Under the pieces are notes generated by a model. The model searched no databases, was not told the DNA's origin, and saw nothing but the letters and a program-made list of their open reading frames with translations. From Gammaproteobacteria bacterium UBA2965 (lineage in GTDB: Bacteria > Pseudomonadota > Gammaproteobacteria > Pseudomonadales > Azotimanducaceae): a DNA stretch of 9,866 nt. Numbering within the stretch: the first letter of the stretch is position 1; each line of letters opens with the position of its first letter. Both the position numbers and the translations under genes were made by a program. The stretch lies in NCBI GenBank assembly GCA_002348385.1, contig DEBD01000010.1:1-9866 (forward strand), read 5' to 3'. Shown here in pieces: positions 6,772 through 9,866 of the stretch.

Positions 6772-8755
6772 GGTGCGCGACGATATTCCTCGCCTGGCAA
6801 ACGGTGCGGTGGACATTGCGGCTTGGTCGAGCGCGGTGGCGACGGACGGCCACGATATTGACGCGGCGGTACTTGCCAATGCCGCACGTGTTACCGCGGC
6901 CGTACCCGAGGCCGGCGAGCGGTATCTCGAAAGCGGCCTGGAAATAGGCCAGCTGGTAGTGGGTCTGGGCATGGACACGGCAAGCGTCGCCGCTGCTATC
7001 GTCTACCGCCCGGTGCGCGCCGGGGTGCTCGGCGCTGCTGAGCTCAGCGAAGCCCTGGGCGCAGACATTGCCGAGCTGGTGGCCGCCGTAGCCCGCGTGG
7101 CGACCACCAGCCTGCTGGAGATGACCAACACCAGACTGCAGACCACCGAAGCGCGCAATCAGGTGGATAACGTTCGCAGAATGCTGGTTTCCATGATCGA
7201 CGACCCGCGCGTCGCCGTACTGAAGCTCGCAGAACGGATCGTGGCGCTGCGTCTGGCAAAGAACGCGCCCCAGCAGCGTCGGGAACGGATCGCGCGCGAG
7301 GCGCACCTGATTTTTGCGCCTCTGGCGGGGCGTCTCGGAATCTGGCAACTCAAGTGGGAACTCGAGGACTTGGCGCTGCGTTACCTCGAACCAGGAGCCT
7401 ACATGGCTATTGCCAAGCAGTTGGACGGGCGCCGTGCGGAGCGTGAGAGGCAGATTGCTGATGTGGTCGTACAGCTCGAGGCGAAGCTCGCAGAGCAGGC
7501 CATCGATGGCGAGGTACTTGGTCGCGCCAAGCACATTTACAGCATTTTCCGAAAGATGCACAGCAAGCAGGTGGGCATGGATGAGGTGTACGACGTGCGA
7601 GCTGTGAGAGTCCTGGTGGACGGCATCGCCCAATGCTATGCCGCACTGGGGGTGATACACACTCAGTGGCAACATATTCCAAGCGAGTTCGACGACTACA
7701 TTGCGTGCCCGAAGGAGAACGGCTACCGATCCATTCACACCGCAGTCATGGGTCCCGGTGGCAAGACGCTGGAAGTCCAGGTTCGTACCCGGGAGATGCA
7801 CGAGGAAGCCGAGCTGGGCGTATGCGCGCACTGGAGCTACAAAGATTTCATGGCAGAGCCTGATCCCTACGCGCAGAAAATGAATTGGCTTCGTCAGTTC
7901 GTCGATTGGCCTGAAGAAACGCTTCCGTACTCTTTTGCCAAAGGCGTAAGCGACGAGCTGTTCGACGGCCTTGCCGAGGAGCGTGTTTACGTCTACACGC
8001 CGCAAGGACATGTGATCGATCTGACCATGGGTGCGACGCCCGTGGATTTCGCTTATCGAGTGCATACCGAAGTAGGGCATCGGTGCGAGGGCGCCAAGGT
8101 GGACGGTCGGCCCGTGCGGTTGAATACGCCTCTTGCGACGGGTCAGCGGGTGGAAATCGTTGCCGGGAAGTTCGAAGCTCCCGATCGAGCATGGCTCGAC
8201 GCGCGGCTGGGTTTCGTTCGGACCGCGCGCGCACGAGAAAAAATTCAAGGATGGTTCCGCGAGCGCCCGGAGTACGAGAACAGCGCTTTCGGCATCACGC
8301 TTATCGCTGACATGATGGACCGGTTGGGTTTGGCGCATCCCGACAAAGAAGATTTGCAGCAGGTGGCTACAGAGCTAGGCTTTGCAAGCGAGACTGAGCT
8401 TGCCAGTGCGCTGGCGGTTGGCGACTGTCAGGTATCGGATGTTGTGGGCGCCATGTTTGGCTCCGCAAGCGATGTGCAGCTGAGCTTGCTGCCGCCGGAT
8501 GAGACCTCACAGATGCGTCGGTTTTCCCTGGAAATTCAAGCTCGCGACAGAGATGGATTGTTGCGGGACGTTACCGTGCTACTCAGTGGGGAAGGCATAT
8601 CGATATTGGCCAACTCCAGCAGGCTCGACCCACAAAGCGGCGCAGCAGTGATCTGTGTGGAACTGCTGCTGCCGGGGCTGCAGGAGGTGGCGCTCATCTT
8701 GGAGCAGCTGTCGCACGTGCCGGATGTCGTCGACGTTCGTTGCGCGGCGGCGTAA
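6764..8755 (+). CDS. relA: RelA-type (p)ppGpp synthetase, apparently lacking the zinc-finger (RIS) domain
   Basis: Transfers pyrophosphate from ATP to GTP or GDP to make (p)ppGpp when uncharged tRNA enters the ribosome. Domains: a degenerate HD hydrolase region (about residues 30-165) in which the HD motif is replaced (AAIVYRPVRAG), so no hydrolase activity is expected; synthetase (about 230-345) with the RelA-type EXDD motif EFDD (308-311) and NGYRSIHT (319-326); TGS (406-467), with H434 of YRVHTEVGHRC matching the region that reads the tRNA CCA end; a helical region (about 470-562); and ACT (586-661). The length is 663 residues against 744 for E. coli. The missing residues fall between the helical and ACT domains: the CCQPIPGD-type cysteine module is not there. 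ATG 6764 is preceded by GGAG (6755-6758) and overlaps the rlmD stop; the N-terminus MVKVRDDI resembles E. coli MVAVR. Family identity is certain; the ribosome-dependence of this form is not. Confidence 0.95.
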   Translation: MVKVRDDIPRLANGAVDIAAWSSAVATDGHDIDAAVLANAARVTAAVPEAGERYLESGLEIGQLVVGLGMDTASVAAAIVYRPVRAGVLGAAELSEALGADIAELVAAVARVATTSLLEMTNTRLQTTEARNQVDNVRRMLVSMIDDPRVAVLKLAERIVALRLAKNAPQQRRERIAREAHLIFAPLAGRLGIWQLKWELEDLALRYLEPGAYMAIAKQLDGRRAERERQIADVVVQLEAKLAEQAIDGEVLGRAKHIYSIFRKMHSKQVGMDEVYDVRAVRVLVDGIAQCYAALGVIHTQWQHIPSEFDDYIACPKENGYRSIHTAVMGPGGKTLEVQVRTREMHEEAELGVCAHWSYKDFMAEPDPYAQKMNWLRQFVDWPEETLPYSFAKGVSDELFDGLAEERVYVYTPQGHVIDLTMGATPVDFAYRVHTEVGHRCEGAKVDGRPVRLNTPLATGQRVEIVAGKFEAPDRAWLDARLGFVRTARAREKIQGWFRERPEYENSAFGITLIADMMDRLGLAHPDKEDLQQVATELGFASETELASALAVGDCQVSDVVGAMFGSASDVQLSLLPPDETSQMRRFSLEIQARDRDGLLRDVTVLLSGEGISILANSSRLDPQSGAAVICVELLLPGLQEVALILEQLSHVPDVVDVRCAAA

Positions 8756-8800
8756 GAACGGCAAACGAAAATAAAGAACTAGAACTCGAGGATACATGCA

Positions 8801-9451
8801 ATGAAGTTGATCTTGCTTGGCCCGCCGGGCGCGGGAAAAGGCACCCAGGCGCAGTTCATCTGCGAGCAATTCGGCATACCACAGATTTCTACGGGAGACA
8901 TGTTGCGTGCTGCCATAACCGCGGAAACCGACTTGGGCAAACGGGTGAAGCAGGTAATGGATTCGGGTGCGTTGGTTTCCGACGAAATCATTATTGATCT
9001 GGTGAAGGAGCGTATAGCCCACGACGACTGCACGAATGGGTTTCTGTTCGACGGTTTTCCGCGCACTCTCGTGCAAGCGCAGGCGCTGGATGATGCGGGC
9101 GTTGCTATAGATTATGTCGTAGAGATTCGCGTGCCTGACGCAGAAATAATTAAGCGCATGAGTGGCAGGCGCGTTCATCCCGGGTCCGGGCGCGTTTATC
9201 ACGTCGAGTTCAATCCGCCCAAAACACCGGACGTTGATGACGTTACCGGTGAGCTGTTGATCCAACGCGATGACGATCACGAAGAAACAGTTCGCGATAG
9301 GCTGGGTGTTTATCACGAGCAAACGCACCCTTTGATCGACTATTACCAGAAACAATCAAGCGTCACCGAACTGAGTTTCGTGTGCGTTGATGGGCTTGGT
9401 GACGTTCAGGGAATACAGCAAAAAATTCTCAGCGAGATGCAAACTGGGTAG
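8801..9451 (+). CDS. adk: Adenylate kinase
   Basis: Cytoplasmic enzyme that interconverts ATP + AMP and 2 ADP. The P-loop is GPPGAGKGTQ (residues 7-16), followed by the AMP-binding segment STGDMLR (30-36), DGFPRT (84-89) and the catalytic arginines R123, R156 and R167 at the E. coli-equivalent positions. It is the long form: the LID (about 122-159, GRRVHPGSGRVYH onward, with DDVTGE) has no cysteines, so it is the non-zinc, hydrogen-bonded type of gammaproteobacteria. The length of 216 residues matches E. coli (214). ATG 8801 follows a good ribosome binding site GAGGA (8788-8792) in an A-rich 45-bp leader after relA. I see no clear promoter in that gap; adk may be read from relA or from a promoter within its 3' end. 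Confidence 0.97.
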   Translation: MKLILLGPPGAGKGTQAQFICEQFGIPQISTGDMLRAAITAETDLGKRVKQVMDSGALVSDEIIIDLVKERIAHDDCTNGFLFDGFPRTLVQAQALDDAGVAIDYVVEIRVPDAEIIKRMSGRRVHPGSGRVYHVEFNPPKTPDVDDVTGELLIQRDDDHEETVRDRLGVYHEQTHPLIDYYQKQSSVTELSFVCVDGLGDVQGIQQKILSEMQTG

Positions 9452-9459
9452 TGATATTT

Positions 9460-9502
9460 TGATCTCGTTTACATATTATGCGGGCGGATTTTGGCGAGAT
9501 CA
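9460..9502. repeat. 8-bp inverted repeat downstream of adk
   Basis: TGATCTCG (9460-9467) and CGAGATCA (9495-9502) are exact reverse complements separated by 27 bases, and two G-T wobbles could extend the stem inward. It starts 9 bases after the adk stop. No T-run follows, so it is a poor intrinsic terminator; it could be a Rho-linked 3' structure or a spaced regulatory palindrome. Both arms contain GATC. Confidence 0.35.
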
Positions 9503-9525
9503 GTTCAGTTGTTCCTGCGTTAGCG

Positions 9526-9531
9526 TATAAC
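9526..9531 (+). promoter_or_regulatory. Weak candidate -10 element for the H1-like gene
   Basis: TATAAC matches 5 of 6 bases of TATAAT and is the best -10 match I see in the 238-bp gap. No good -35 lies at 16-18 bp upstream (the best is TTCAGT at 9504-9509, 3 of 6). If used, it would give a leader of about 150 nt containing the DnaA-box sequence. Confidence 0.2.
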
Positions 9532-9626
9532 TTGATGAGTGTGATCCTTCGCTGATGCACAAGAAGTCACTAGACGGTTTCAAAGAAATCACCACGCGTT
9601 AGGTTGATCTGGAATTCGACTTACCC

Positions 9627-9635
9627 TGTGGATAA
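9627..9635 (-). promoter_or_regulatory. Perfect DnaA-box 9-mer (TTATCCACA on the minus strand)
   Basis: The + strand reads TGTGGATAA, the exact reverse complement of the strong DnaA box TTATCCACA. It lies 54 bp upstream of the H1-like start in the only sizeable non-coding gap. A given 9-mer is expected by chance about once per 131 kb counting both strands, so a chance hit in this gap is unlikely but possible. A single box is more in keeping with transcriptional control or DnaA titration than with an origin; no cluster of boxes or AT-rich unwinding element is evident. Confidence 0.4.
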
Positions 9636-9676
9636 CGCGCATCAAGGTGCGCTTACCAATGACGTAAAGGAACGCT

Positions 9677-9682
9677 GAGGAG
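9677..9682 (+). promoter_or_regulatory. Strong ribosome binding site of the H1-like gene
   Basis: GAGGAG ends 7 bases before ATG 9690. This near-consensus Shine-Dalgarno sequence is the main reason to accept the low-complexity reading frame that follows as a real gene. Confidence 0.7.
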
Positions 9683-9689
9683 ATTCTTT

Positions 9690-9866
9690 ATGCCGAGAGC
9701 GAAGGCTAAGAAACGCCCCGCCAAGAAGGCCAAGAAAAAGGCCGTAAAGCGGAAGACCACTAAACGAGCAACAGCTAAACGCAAAGCGGCGCCCAAGCGA
9801 AAAGCGGCGGCCAAGAAGAGAAAAGCTCCAGCTAAGAAGAAAAAAGCGCCTGCCAAGCGCAAGAAG
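9690..9866 (+). CDS. Histone H1-like Lys/Ala/Pro-rich DNA-binding protein (3' part outside window)
   Basis: The first 59 codons contain 25 Lys, 16 Ala, 8 Arg, 5 Pro, 3 Thr, 1 Val and the initiator Met; there are no acidic, aromatic or cysteine residues. Units such as KRKAA, KKRKAPAKK and KKAPAKRKK recur irregularly, resembling the C-terminal tail of histone H1 and bacterial H1-like proteins (for example AlgP of Pseudomonas and the Hc/BpH1 group). Such proteins bind DNA by charge and are thought to compact the nucleoid or modulate transcription. The ATG is supported by a strong ribosome binding site; no stop is reached by the window end. Alternatives are the lysine-rich tail of a larger fusion or an RNA-binding protein. 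It lies 238 bp beyond adk, so it probably has its own promoter. Confidence 0.75.
   Translation, partial: MPRAKAKKRPAKKAKKKAVKRKTTKRATAKRKAAPKRKAAAKKRKAPAKKKKAPAKRKK

Noticed and set aside
6686..8338. A 550-codon open frame on the minus strand opposite relA
   Set aside because: It lies wholly antisense to rlmD/relA codons that are strongly conserved, has no recognisable domain, and is explained by low stop-codon frequency opposite GC-rich coding sequence.
9555..9602. A 15-codon ORF (MHKKSLDGFKEITTR) between adk and the H1-like gene, as a possible leader peptide
   Set aside because: It has no Shine-Dalgarno sequence, no run of regulatory codons and no following attenuator hairpin; short ORFs of this size are expected by chance.
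9637..9652. A small hairpin GCGCAT-CAAG-GTGCGC upstream of the H1-like gene, as a possible terminator
   Set aside because: The stem is only 6 bp including a G-T pair, there is no T-run, and it would sit in the 5' leader of the next gene.
9653..9862. A 69-codon minus-strand frame of Phe/Leu/Ala/Gly repeats that looks like a membrane protein
   Set aside because: It is the complement of the Lys/Ala-rich H1-like gene: AAG and AAA lysine codons read as CTT and TTT on the other strand. The + strand frame has a strong ribosome binding site and a known compositional class.

Overview
This window is a block of core bacterial genes, all on the + strand. It most resembles a gammaproteobacterium outside the enterics. 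Reasons: the order lepA-lepB-DUF4845-rnc-era-recO matches the Pseudomonas-type arrangement, the 20-residue tail at the left edge looks like the end of a DegP/MucD protease (the gene that precedes lepA in Pseudomonas), RelA is the monofunctional gamma/beta type, and the adenylate kinase LID has no zinc cysteines. I cannot name a genus.

Layout. 1-63: C-terminal end of a probable Do-type periplasmic protease. 64-151: a perfect 14-bp stem-loop and a plausible sigma70 promoter leading to lepA. 152-8755: a compact run of lepA, lepB, a DUF4845 membrane protein, rnc, era, recO, rlmD and relA, with gaps of 21 bp or less and five overlapping stop/start junctions, so probably one operon or a few nested ones with translational coupling. 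8756-8800: a 45-bp A-rich leader with a clear ribosome binding site, then adk (8801-9451). 9452-9689: the only sizeable non-coding stretch, holding an 8-bp inverted repeat just after adk, a weak candidate -10 element and a perfect DnaA-box 9-mer. 9690-9866: the start of a very basic Lys/Ala-rich histone H1-like protein, cut by the window end.

Most products act on the ribosome or RNA: EF4/LepA (translation GTPase), RNase III (rRNA processing), Era (30S assembly), RlmD (23S rRNA m5U methylation) and RelA ((p)ppGpp synthesis on starved ribosomes). LepB is the signal peptidase, RecO serves recombinational repair, and Adk balances adenine nucleotides.

I found no mobile element, CRISPR array, tRNA or rRNA, and no clearly novel multi-gene system. 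The best lead is RelA: it reads in frame from end to end but goes almost directly from the helical domain to the ACT domain, so the cysteine-containing zinc-finger/RIS domain that anchors RelA to the ribosome appears to be missing. Secondary leads are the joining of the lepA-recO block to rlmD-relA-adk without pdxJ or mazG, and the DnaA box upstream of the H1-like gene.
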